From positions 1,116,001 to 1,180,000 of the forward strand of contig CP157202.1 of assembly GCA_039954875.1 (NCBI GenBank): 64,000 nucleotides of DNA, written 5' to 3'. This DNA comes from G039954875 sp039954875 (GTDB taxonomy: Bacteria; Bacteroidota; Bacteroidia; Flavobacteriales; Blattabacteriaceae). The position numbers and the translations under genes are program-made. This document shows, one piece after another, positions 40,115-49,959 of this stretch (positions within the stretch are counted from its first letter, which is position 1; each line of letters begins with the position of its first letter). The notes under the pieces are model-generated. The model was given only the letters and a program-made list of their open reading frames with translations. It was not told where the DNA came from and did no database searches.

Positions 40115-40744
40115 ATGGATGCCATTAAAGCCCTTCAATGGCGGTATGCGGTGAAGCGATTCGATCCGCAAAAGAAGCTCTCTAATAAACAATTGGAAAG
40201 TATATTAGAAGCCACCAACTTGAGTGCAGCCTCTTATGGAGTGCAAGCTTATAAGATGATTGTAATAGAAGACCCTGAACTTAGAAGAGAAAAACTCAGA
40301 CCTTTGACTTGTAGCCCTCAAATAACCGAAGCTTCTCATCTGATCCTTTTTGCCATACAAACCGATTTAGAGCCTTCCTATGCCGAAGGCTTAGTCAACC
40401 TCATAGAACGTGAACGGCAACTCCCTCTAGGTAACTTGACAAGTTACAAAGAAAGCATCATGAATTTTATCAATAGTCTTGATCGAAGAGAACGTGAGGT
40501 CTGGCAATCCGAACAAACCCATATCGCCTTGGGAACACTACTATATTACTGCGCCCTTGAACAAATCGACGCTTGTCCTATAGGAGGCTTTTATAAAGAA
40601 GGATTCGATGAAGTATTAAGTCTAAAAGAAAAAAAAATAAGATCTGTCGTATTGGCAGCAATAGGATACCGCTCTGCCGAAGATGAGTTTCAACATTTTA
40701 AAAAAGTTCGTAAACCCCTCTCAGAAATGATATTAAAATACTAA
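40115..40744 (+). CDS. NAD(P)H-dependent nitroreductase family oxidoreductase
   Basis: An FMN enzyme of the nitroreductase fold, usually a homodimer reducing quinones, nitro compounds or related substrates. The 209-residue product has the FMN-binding start WRYAVKRFDPQKKLSNKQLE, the SAASYGVQAYKMIVIED segment where relatives have L(S)PSSxGxQPW, EQTHIALGTLLYYCALEQID, and ACPIGGFYKEGFDEVL (the P(I/M)xGF FMN segment). Length matches NfsB/YdgI-like proteins. Flanked by a permease pseudogene and the GH25 remnants, with no operon partners. Confidence 0.9.
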   Translation: MDAIKALQWRYAVKRFDPQKKLSNKQLESILEATNLSAASYGVQAYKMIVIEDPELRREKLRPLTCSPQITEASHLILFAIQTDLEPSYAEGLVNLIERERQLPLGNLTSYKESIMNFINSLDRREREVWQSEQTHIALGTLLYYCALEQIDACPIGGFYKEGFDEVLSLKEKKIRSVVLAAIGYRSAEDEFQHFKKVRKPLSEMILKY

Positions 40745-41119
40745 AATCAATCCACTTTAATTAAGTACATCATCTAACATTTGTTATAAAAATGATATTT
40801 TTTTTTATTATGATATGTTTTTAATTAATTTTAGTAGGGTATAGATTATTTTTTATGATTTTAAACACCTTTTTTATATATTTTATTAGCTTACCTTCTA
40901 TGGATGATCTATAAAACCACACACCAAATCATGTCACTGAACTAAGGAGAAAGATTAAAAAAATATCAAGAAGAAAAAACCACAATTTATAAAACTATCC
41001 CTAAAAAAAACTTAGAAATCGACGCAGAAATTATCAACTTTGAGAAAATAAAAGATGACAAAAAATCATTGGGCCATCGACCCTAATAAAAAAAATTAAA
41101 GATGTAACTCACGCAAATA
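40745..41119. other. AT-rich spacer before the GH25 remnants
   Basis: 40745-40900 is very AT-rich with no signal seen. 40900-41119 has Lys-rich pieces on the plus strand that may be the lost 5' part of the first GH25 copy or of an upstream partner. Nothing firm. Confidence 0.35.
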
Positions 41120-41764
41120 TCCTTACTAATCCCTCCGAATATAACGAAAAAATCGATTTCGAGTTGATTAGAAAAAGACGATATATTAAGTATAACACAT
41201 CTAGCCACCACTATAGTTTATCCTAAAATATATACAAAAGGAGAAAAAGTTGTAAAAATAAAAATATCAAATATACAGAACGAGCAGAATCTACCAGAGA
41301 ACAAGTATTCTTATGAGGAGGATATCATTACGGGTTAGGCGGATTGGGAATAGACCAAGCCCATCATTTTTTAAATACTACAACCGCTGTGGATCGCTCA
41401 AAGATACATCTTATAATCAACACCTAAGGCATTAAAGGACAAGAAATAAAATGATGCTCAGCAATGCAAGAGATTTTGTCACCGAAATCCACCAGTAAAC
41501 CGGATCTTGGCCGATCATTTATGTCGGATGTCTTCTACGAGAATTGGTTAACCTGATCACAAGGCCAATTTTAAAAATTTTAGCCTACTTTGTCAACTCT
41601 GGGTAAATAAATGGGGTTCCGAAGCTACCATCATACTTTCCACACAACTGGTCACAATGGACCCTATAGCAGTATACCAATAGCTAAAAAAAGGGATAGA
41701 ACCTAACGAAGTCAAAGGTATAGGTCCTTCTAAACGAAGTAAATTCAACAGTCCAATAAAATAA
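41120..41764 (+). pseudogene. GH25-type lysozyme pseudogene, copy 1 (most decayed)
   Basis: Recognisable pieces are EKIDFELIRK, YGLGGLGIDQAHHFLNTTTA (family YHFGxxxxGxxQAxxFL), RDFVTEIHQ, and the tail NEVKGIGPSKRSKFN, where copies 2 and 3 have GI/YRSxxRDKFNG. GH25 enzymes cleave the MurNAc-GlcNAc bond of peptidoglycan. The catalytic D-x-E segment is not readable here. The copy has lost more than the next two, so it is the oldest or least constrained of the three. Confidence 0.6.
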
Positions 41765-41859
41765 TTAAAAATATTTTAGATATCAATTATTTAATCTATA
41801 ATATTTATATTAATATAAATATTATATGCAAATTACACTTTATCGCGAATCTAAATATT

Positions 41860-42604
41860 ATCAATTATATCCTATAACGATAACGAAAGTGCCCAATATA
41901 TAATAGACGGCATTCGTAAGGATTATACAAACACCCTAATATATCTTCCTACATTTAACGAATCTATTGATTTTAAACTATTAAAACAAAACGGCATACT
42001 GGCCGTATTTCACCGCATCACAATAAATACTCCGAAATTACGCTACCAAAAGACACAAACCTATAACGACTAAGATACGAAATACTAAGATCGTACAACA
42101 TCAGCTAAAGCACAAGACCTTATAAGTGGAACTTTTATCACTATGGTTTAGACGGGTTGGGGAAAGAATAAACACGTCATTTTATGAAGGTCATCGATGC
42201 GCCCAACAAACGTGATATACGCCTAGCTCTTGATTTTGAAAAATCCAAAAAAACAAAGAGCTCATATAAGTCTGAATAATTCCAAGGATTTTGTTGAACA
42301 AATCCATCAATAAACGAGGGTTTAACTAGTTATCTGTGGTGGTAGAGGCTTGCACGAATCTACTGACTCGGCAGAAGCTTCCATATTAAAAGTATTAAGC
42401 AATTGTCCACGTTGGCGACCGATATATTATGAAGAGTCTATCATTTTATTACCCCGCAGTTAGGATCGGTGGACCCTCTGGCAATATACTGATGGGTAAA
42501 AGGTATAAAAACCCTGTAAGGTAAAAGGTATCAGTTCCAGCCTTCGAGATAAATTCAATGGTACTTTAGAAGAGTTCAAAGCCTTTTATCTGGCACGTAG
42601 TTGA
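41860..42604 (+). pseudogene. GH25-type lysozyme pseudogene, copy 2
   Basis: Pieces run FNESIDFKLLKQNGILAVFH, YNTY-like spacer, a glycine-rich HYGLDGLGKE segment, LALDFEKSKK (catalytic DFE), SKDFVEQIHQ, NCPRWRPIYYEES, RWTLWQYTDG and VKGISSSLRDKFNGTLEEF, ending AFYLARS and TGA at 42602-42604. The WTLWQYTDG segment is a hallmark of GH25. Three or more stops and several frame changes interrupt it. Its last 80 bases and 3' flank are close to those of copy 3. Confidence 0.7.
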
Positions 42605-42660
42605 ACCATTATTTTTTTTCTATTCTCCCTTCACAACTTAAAGATATGGGGATTTTTTAG
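42526..42660 (+). repeat. 3' end plus downstream flank shared with copy 3 (unit 1)
   Basis: The end of copy 2 and about 55 bp after it (GATAAATTCAATGG, TTCAAAGCCTTTT, a T-rich run, CACAACTTAAAG, ATGGGGATTTTTTAG) recur after copy 3 at 43332-43469. Because the match runs past the stop codon, the two copies arose by DNA duplication rather than by separate acquisition. Confidence 0.6.
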
Positions 42661-42774
42661 TCTAAGCCACTTGATACGATCCATTATAAAACATTTTATA
42701 ATCACAAAAAAAATTATTCTTAAAAACCTTTAATTAATATTTTCACGGTTTTATATTAATAAATTTTAGAGGGA

Positions 42775-43412
42775 ATGAATCTTACAAAAACCCCTTCCTC
42801 AGGCATTGACCCTAACTATACTGATGTTGTTATCGATCTTTATCATTGGAACCAAAATATTGATTTCAAATCAGTTAAAGAGGATGGGATTTATGGCGTC
42901 ATTCACAAATACACTGAAGGTTCAACTTATATAGACAAAACTTACAAGGAAAGAGAACAACTGGCATCTGAAGCAGATCTGATTTGTGAAAGCTATCACT
43001 TTGCAAGCGGTGTTGACGGTACAGAATAAGCAGTTCATTTTTTGAAGACCGTAGTTCTACATACAGGAAAATATCCTCTGACAGCTTTAGATCTTGAAAA
43101 TAATATGTACCTCCAAAATGCAGAAAGATACGTAACAACGGCCCATGAGAAAACAAACCATTGGCTATTGGTCTACAGATCGGCCTATTTAAAAAATCTT
43201 GTCAAAGGCCATAAAAAAACCATCTTAACTAAGTGTTCGCTATGGCTCACCGAGTAGGGGCCAAAAACCGTCCTCCCGGGTGAATGCGATCAATGGACCT
43301 TTTGGTAACACACCAATAAGGACAAAGTCAAAGGGTATAGGTCTCTATTACCTAGATAAATTCAATGGCAACTTTAGAAAAGCTCAAAGCCTTTTGGCTA
43401 GCACATAGTTAA
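42775..43412 (+). pseudogene. GH25-type lysozyme pseudogene, copy 3 (best preserved)
   Basis: The first 84 codons are open (42775-43029): SGIDPNYTDVVIDLYHWNQN, IDFKSVKEDGIYGVIHKYTE, GSTYIDKTYKEREQLASEAD, SYHFASGVDGTE, then TAA. In frame again from 43042: AVHFLKTV, LTALDLENNMYLQNAERYV with the catalytic DLE pair, HEKTNHWLLVYRSAYLKNL and CSLWLTE, stop, QWTFW. The tail matches KFNG...KAQSLLASTH in another frame, ending TAA at 43410-43412. The GH25 order is complete, broken by about four stops and one or two frameshifts. Confidence 0.78.
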
Positions 43413-43469
43413 ATTATTCTTTTTTTCCACTATTCCAGCACAACTCAAGGCTATGAGAATTTTTTTAGC
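43332..43469 (+). repeat. 3' end plus downstream flank shared with copy 2 (unit 2)
   Basis: Partner of 42526-42660: AGATAAATTCAATGG, GCTCAAAGCCTTTT, GCACATAGTT, a T-run, AGCACAACTCAAGG, TATGAGAATTTTTTTAG. Similarity extends beyond the stop codon. Confidence 0.6.
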
Positions 43470-46276
43470 TCGACCTAATGGTGCAATTGGTCAAATCATT
43501 GTATAAAAACTATACAGTAATCATATTAAGTATTAAAATTAAAACAAAAAAAACTTGTATTAGTATATTAATATTAATATTAATTAAAAAATATTTGAAA
43601 AAACAATCTTTGCGTAGTTTTTATTTGTTAGCCAAATACTAATCGTCCGAACAAATATGTCAATAAAAAAACTTAAACCTCCTACGGATATATATCAAAA
43701 TACATGTGCAATACCACAAAAGTGAATATAAAATATGGTATATTTTAATTTATTATAATTTTAGCTCAGTAATATCACAATAAGAAAATCTTCCGGATGA
43801 AAATATTTACATTATAGATGACGGAGATCAGATATATATCATTCATAAGATAATTAAAAAGCCTGATTATTACAGCTTCGAAGCATTAGTAGGTAGAGAA
43901 AGGGGGCTAAGACAAAATATTTTGTGGTTCATATCCCAATAGAAGTAAATTAAAAACCTGACCATACATGCATTAGGATACAAACGCAAATATCAAGTCA
44001 AGGCCTAAAGTGGCTCTTGTGTTTCTGAGCTAGATACCTTTATCATCACTATACCTGCTCCTTAAAAGATAATACTAAAAATAAAGAAGTATCTATATAG
44101 GAATAATAATCAGTTGATTACACCGCTTTATGAAAATAACAATTTAGATATGAATAAAATCATCGATAATTATCAACCCAATACATACCATAATGAGTTG
44201 AGACTATAGAATCCCAACGAAATGATCAAACTCAATTCATATGAAGCTCATCAAGTTTATTTTATTACTAGCAATAACAAAGACAATACAATGGAATCTT
44301 AGCCTTTCACTATACGAATGGATAAGCCGCTCCCCCACTCTGAAAGTCCAACATGATTTTTGCATAAAATCTAGGACCAGATTCCACTAGTGCCTTGTTG
44401 ACTAATTTTAATTATTTTATAAAATATATCTTAGAGAATGATCAAGGTAAGAGAATACTACATCTTAAACAATTACAAAAAATAGAACGTTATTATATCG
44501 TAGCTATCATGACAAGCGCTTGTCATTTGTCAACCAAATCTACACCGATCACCGTTTTGTTCAATCAAAGATCAATACCAAAATCATCAGAGGTAACATT
44601 TCATAAAGGACAACCCATCACCTTCAAAAACTTAATAAAATTACTATGAAAAAAATTTACTTATCAATACATACTAATACAATTTACCTAAGCAAAAGAA
44701 AAAACTTGTCATAAAATAAACGAATATAAAAAAGAAATGAAATTATCTATACAAATGATTGTTAAGGATAAATAATTTAACGATGAGCTCAGTTCAGATT
44801 AATTCACTCTAAAAGTGGATGATCTATCAAAACTCATCATAAATAATAAATGTACAGAAATCAAAATATATGAGGGACGGGATCTACCCCCCCCTGTCCA
44901 ACTCTGCCTGAAAAACTCGGTTTGCCGGAAGATCTGACGTACCATTTCTATGACTCAACCACTTCTAAAAGTCTTTTAAACGATAAAAATATTCGCCAGA
45001 ATCTTCAATCTACCGTAGGATAAACACTCCTATATCATGTAAAGAGTAAAAACAATCATGGCTGCAAATCAAAAGAAGCAACTTCGTGTGCCATCCTGGT
45101 TAAAAAAGGACCTATCTCACCACAATCTACTTCTATAGAGGTCAAAAAACACCAAATCAATCAATCTATACACCAAAACATATTTGGTTTTTATTAAATG
45201 TACATTGCAATTTTTATGACCCTTTAGAGAAATTAATATAAAATCCAAGTACTTATACCATGCCATCAACCATAGGGAAGTATACTTACTCGATAGTAGC
45301 TCGGAGTTTGAATGCGCTATTTACCAGCATCAGGCTGCTTTTGAACTCTTCATAAAGACTAATCAGTACATTAATAAATGGGGTGATAAACAATCTCCAA
45401 CTAAGAAATCATATAAAAATCAATCTGAAAATAGTTCTCCTGCAACTATCATAGGCATCAATGCTGCTCTGGAATCAGGTATTACTGTTGTCGGAGCAAC
45501 CGCTCTATCTTCAATTGGTAGTAGTGGTCTAGGCATCATTAGATTAGGATAAATAGAAATTAATCAAACAGCAAACGAAATAGAAAAGTTTGAAGTAGAA
45601 GACGAAGACACAAGCAACTCCTCTATAGATGAAGAAGAGTCAAGCCACGAATCTGAAAGAGAAGACACTGATTCCGAATCTAAAGAATATGAACTCGAGG
45701 AAGAGGAAGTTATCAGTAGTTCTCAAAATATTGAATCAAAAAACCTTGAAAGCATCATACGTACTGTTATGAGAGCATCTGACGACGATACAAATCAAAC
45801 CAGATCATTTGCCCCAAACCATTTATAGCCAATGCCGATAAAGTCTATCATATCTCAAGCAATGCTGCTAGAGAAGCTGGAGCAAAAGAAGGTAGTTTAT
45901 ACCAACCCCTTCTTGAAAAATCTAAGGTGCCTAAGATTCTTAGTAAAGAACATTTTAATAACATTTTTTATACTGCCATGCGAGCGCTATAAATGCAGTA
46001 CGTCAACTCCGTACAATGGAAAATTATAAACTCCATAGCCTCCCCCTACCCTAGTTAAACGTAGACGATACCCAAAAAAAATCTATCAATAAACATTCTG
46101 GCTTCAAACGCTTCATTCATCTATGATCACAAACTAAGTTTTCCTACTTACTTGGCTCAATAGTGCAACCAGATCAAACAAGTCAACAGACACATCCGTA
46201 AGATGTCTATTTTCCTCATAAAAGCACAAATCAAATTAACACAGTTTGCCAAATCATTAGTCCCATATAAGATATG
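43470..46276 (+). pseudogene. Unidentified decayed gene(s), toxin-like layout
   Basis: All readable pieces are on the plus strand. 43790-44080 reads DENIYIIDDGDQIYIIHK, IKNLTIHALGYKRKYQVKA and SELDTFIITIPAP, beta-rich repeats of unknown family. 45430-45550 reads ATIIGINAALESGITVVGAT and SSIGSSGLGIIRLG, a glycine-rich hydrophobic helix pair. 45553-45828 is an acidic Ser/Glu/Asp linker (ESSHESEREDTDSESKEYE). 45830-45990 reads ADKVYHISSNAAREAGAKEG and KVPKILSKEHFNNIFYTAMR. Beta repeats, a membrane-like hairpin, an acidic linker and a small C-terminal domain is the order seen in polymorphic toxins. That is inference; I recognise no domain. It follows the GH25 copies. Confidence 0.4.
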
Positions 46277-46340
46277 TTGGTTGGTTGGTTGGTTGGTTGG
46301 TTGGTTGGTTAGTTGGTTGGTTGGTTGGTTGGTTGGCTGG
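46277..46340 (+). repeat. TTGG tetranucleotide microsatellite, 16 units
   Basis: Sixteen contiguous 4-base units: eight TTGG, one TTAG, six TTGG, one CTGG (64 bp). Read as plus-strand protein it is a Trp-Leu-Val-Gly pattern, read as minus-strand protein Pro-Thr-Asn-Gln. The repeat lies in decayed DNA just after the toxin-like remnant. Tetranucleotide tracts of this kind act as on/off switches for surface genes in some bacteria, since slippage changes the frame. No intact gene uses it here. Confidence 0.95.
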
Positions 46341-48429
46341 CTAGCCTCCCTCATCTATAGTGACGAATACCTCGACCGTTAGAAAAAAGCACTTAATATA
46401 AAAGAGGACCCGTAAAGAGGGATGCAATCTTTAGGTCGAATCTATAGCAATCTTATTACACCAACCAAATATGTTAAAAACACAATAAAATAACATTCAT
46501 TTATTTTTTTTTTAAAAAAAACTTTTTAAAATTAAAATAATCATTAAAATTCATTTATAAAAACCCAAAGAAGCAGATCAAACCATAGAAAATTATGAAA
46601 AGAACAAAACACATCTGCAACAAATCTACCAGACCATCTTGAAGCAGCTCAAACTAATTGAGAAGCATCTTAAAATATTATTGACTCAGATCTATGCCAA
46701 TCGAAATGAGTTATAAGGTTCAAAAAAGTATCCTTAAAAACTATTCACAAGGAAATCTAAACATAAGATAAATCCTTATCATTAATTATAAAAGAGATTC
46801 CATTAGGGGGGCATTCTCTTACAAGCAAAGCTTTATTTTAAAATAATATGACATAAACCTTATGATTTTTTTTATAGAGCAGTCTAAGCTACAAACTTTA
46901 TTCATGCATGCTTTCAAATAGACACAACAATATAGTATACCCCAAAGTAAATTATCTTCAATCAAAATACTACAAAATATTACCAATTGAAGACGAATAC
47001 ACAAAAATCTAAAGAAAGGTTATAATATGATCCATAAAAATCATTTAAATATAACAATATCTGCACTTTATATACAATAAGTTATTAAAAATGAATCAAC
47101 AGCAGAGAATGCTTTAAAAGACTTTGTTTTCAGCAAATAGTGCTCTAACATATAAAGCTGGTGACATTAGGCAATCAACAAAAGACGATACATACACCTT
47201 CACTAGTGAAAAATTGCTCATCATACGAAGTGGTACAAAAAAACTGAGAGTAAATATCTCCATCACAAGTTCATCCGGTATACTACTCTGCCATAGAACA
47301 AAAAAATTCAGACCGGCTAAAGCAATTTAAATATACAAAATATCCAAGAAGATTGTGATCTCGAACCAAGTAAGACTTACCTTCTCACAATGACTGATCA
47401 TGAAGCCCTCCCCCCTCCTAAAAGGAAAAAGAATAATCGTCACCCCCCCCCTCTTGACATACAAATACTAAAAACCTCCCGATACCGAAAGATTTTTTTC
47501 TTAACCCAAATCCATAGGGAAATTAAAAAAAATATTATAACTTAATTAAATATATAAATTGAATATAGTAAGTTATTTTATGTTAATATATATATTAACA
47601 TAAAGACTAGTATAAAAAGCAAAATAATATGATGATCAATAACTTATTTCATGCTATTTTTGTATTTAACTTGCTAGCAGCAAACGCTACTCCACTTGCA
47701 AAATTACATTTTGGAGCTTTAGCTAGCCCAAGAGATAGGACTGACCGTGGTAAAATTCCTTAATATCAGACTAATATCGAAACTTCTATAAGATATAAAA
47801 ATCAACAAAAAAACTAAGAGCCCTCATGATCAAAGCTCTAGAAAAAAGATTACAGCTACTACTATCGCAAACCGGGGCAGGTATCGGAATGGCCACCTGA
47901 GTAGTCCTTAATCCTGAACCCAATCCAATCAATATAGGTGGAAAGGGCTGGAGGGACTTTTGAACTATTTGAGATAGCTGAGAATATAGGAACGAAATTT
48001 AATTCCTGCCACTCACACCTCAAAAATAGCTGTAAGAGCCGTCGTTGGCATTGAAGCTGTTATCATTGTAGGGGGAATCAGCCTACACCTATCAGACACA
48101 CTTTAATAAACATGCCACCGATGAATTCAAAAAATTCTACTACAACTACTAAAATACCATAAACGGATATATTGTCTATACTTGACCTCTCAGAAGACGA
48201 CAAAAAAATAAGATACCAAGTAGAAAATAAAAATACCACCACACAATTATGTATGGGAAAACTACGCCTTGAAGGCCACCAAGAAGTTGAAATTGAAAGG
48301 CATAATACAAGATTGCTATCTAAATAGTCTGGCAAGACCTATTTCGTTACATTGACCAATCTAAAAAGAAGACCTCTCATCAAAGGAAAACAAGTGATCA
48401 TTCCTTGATGCAAACGACTATAAAGAGAA
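46341..48429 (+). pseudogene. Unidentified decayed region, second toxin-like remnant
   Basis: Plus-strand pieces: ENALKDFVFSANSALTYKAG and TKDDTYTFTSEKLLIIRSGT (47100-47250), a hydrophobic start MMINNLFHAIFVFNLLAANA with KLHFGALASPRDR (47630-47740), LNPEPNPINIGGKGW (47910-47950), AVVGIEAVIIVGGISLHL (48030-48090) and KKIRYQVENKNTTTQL then KLRLEGHQEVEIERHN (48200-48310). The AVIIVGGISL hairpin recalls the GITVVGATAL piece of the preceding remnant, so the two may be related copies. 46500-46560 and 47520-47610 are AT-rich. No family recognised. Confidence 0.35.
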
Positions 48430-49466
48430 TCACAACCAATTTAAAAACCATATCGTGTCTATCCCATCAGCATAATCTATCAATACAGGATATTGAGTCT
48501 ATCCAAAATGGATATGCCTATCGCAAATCCCATTACCGACCACACATTGCAACAGATCTTTATATCGCTCAAAACGATCTCTGATACCCTGTATGTCATT
48601 ATAATATTCATAAAACAAGATCGAAATCGGGTTATGACAATCATTTTTTTACCTAAAATGAGGATACTCTTCTCTTGATAAAGAATATTATTAAGTATAT
48701 AAATTAGCCAATGATAATAACGGTTGCAAACATATTTAAAATTTTACGACACGGCTCTTTCCTTATCAAAAGCCTGGAACAACCGAATCGAATCGTAATG
48801 ACGAAGGAAAAAACTTTACTTACATTTTAACACCCGTAACCAAAATACCTCAAAATATCATGCACCAACCCATAAAGTACATCTAGACTTGCATCTCCTT
48901 GTAAAACAGTCACTGAAACATGGTGTTTACGGATCAATCACTGACGATCTTGAAAATAATATTCGAATACCGAGCTATATTATTACTCCCAGTAACGATC
49001 CCGGCATCGAAGCCCTACAAAACCTGATCGACAAAAGTCACACTATCTTTCAACGCAAGCTCCACATCAACAAGCAGCCGACAGATAAAACGTAAAAGTT
49101 GATCATCCCCAGAAGCATTTTTAACCAAGACCCGATGGCCGGAGAGAAAGAGCACAAAAAGTCATAAAATCCTACCAAAGGAATATTTCCCGCCATAATC
49201 ACCACTAATATTTTAGGCTTTTTCACCGGAAACATATATGGGGCTGATCCAATTCACCACGCTTTCTTCCTGAGCAACACACCTCACTGTCCTAACTCAA
49301 AACATGCGTTTTATGAGGTAAATCAAGGATTAGCACAATACAGCCTTTCTACAAAACGTTTCAAAAAGCTCGAAACAACCCTTCAAGCCATAAATCTCAT
49401 TATCACCTCAATCTAATCGCCTGAGCAAAGTCCCCAGATTGTCAAAAGTCCTTATAAGCCGCTCCA
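48430..49466 (-). pseudogene. Acyl-CoA reductase (LuxC-like), pseudogene
   Basis: On the minus strand the parts follow a Bacteroidota acyl-CoA reductase of about 345 codons: DNLGTLLRRLD, then KKPKILVVIMAGNIPLVGFY (49080-49235, relatives VGIMMAGNIPLVGFHD), LLVDVELALKDSVTFVDQ, GSNNIARYSN, GYGC.NVSKVFFPSS, LSREEYPHF, NPISILFYEYYNDIQGIRDR and the C-terminal DYADGIDTIWFL with TGA at 48432-48430. In many Bacteroidota this gene lies head-to-head with the small 4Fe-4S ferredoxin, exactly as here, and reduces acyl-CoA to aldehyde. Only the ferredoxin survives. Several stops and frame changes. Confidence 0.8.
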
Positions 49467-49485
49467 TTGAGTAATAAATTAAACT

Positions 49486-49493
49486 TAAATTTG
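49486..49493 (+). promoter_or_regulatory. Bacteroidota -7 box of the ferredoxin gene
   Basis: TAAATTTG fits TAnnTTTG. It lies 45 bp before the ATG at 49539 and in the spacer facing the acyl-CoA reductase remnant. Confidence 0.45.
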
Positions 49494-49538
49494 CCATTGC
49501 TTGAGCAAGCGAATATCAACGACAAAACTCGTAAAAAA

Positions 49539-49892
49539 ATGGCGATAAAAATAACAGATGAATGCATCAACTGCAATGCTTGCGAGCCTGAATGTCCCAA
49601 CAATGCCATCTACGAGGGGGCTACGGAATGGTGTTTTTCGGACGGCACAACCCTCAAAGGGAGGGTCACAGCCCTATCTGGCCTCACAATAGATGCCGAT
49701 GCTCCACAACCCCCTAAAGAAGATGATGTCTTTTTCATAGTGACTGATAAGTGTACCGAATGCGTGGGATTTCATGATGAGCCTCAGTGTGCAGCCGTAT
49801 GTCCTGTAGACTGTTGTATACCTGATGAAGATCACATAGAATCCAAAGAAAGTCTACTCGAAAAAAAGCGATTTTTACACGATAATATTTAA
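49539..49892 (+). CDS. Dicluster 4Fe-4S ferredoxin
   Basis: A cytosolic electron carrier. The 117-residue product has a first cluster motif CINCNACEPECP near residues 10-21 and a second CTEC...CAAVCPVDCC near residues 70-92, spaced by the family insert (GATEWCFSDGTTLKGR). Several surface Glu and Asp follow. The start is ATG 49539 (MAIKITDECINC); a frame from 49467 adds 24 residues that lie upstream of or over the promoter box. It is the Bacteroidota type normally paired with acyl-CoA reductase, now a pseudogene. The electron partner in this organism is not evident; the desaturase 67 bp downstream is one possibility (inference). Confidence 0.93.
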   Translation: MAIKITDECINCNACEPECPNNAIYEGATEWCFSDGTTLKGRVTALSGLTIDADAPQPPKEDDVFFIVTDKCTECVGFHDEPQCAAVCPVDCCIPDEDHIESKESLLEKKRFLHDNI

Positions 49893-49959
49893 TATCATAT
49901 AAACATTTCAACTAAATAGTAAATAATTTATACATTTACTGACAAATCCCATACAACTT

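Noticed and set aside
41120..43469. The tandem GH25 copies as a CRISPR-like or satellite array.
   Set aside because: The units are about 0.7 kb, diverged, and encode recognisable protein motifs. There are no short regular repeats with spacers.
46157..46354. A minus-strand open frame rich in Pro-Thr-Asn-Gln.
   Set aside because: It is simply the translation of the TTGG tandem array and its edges.
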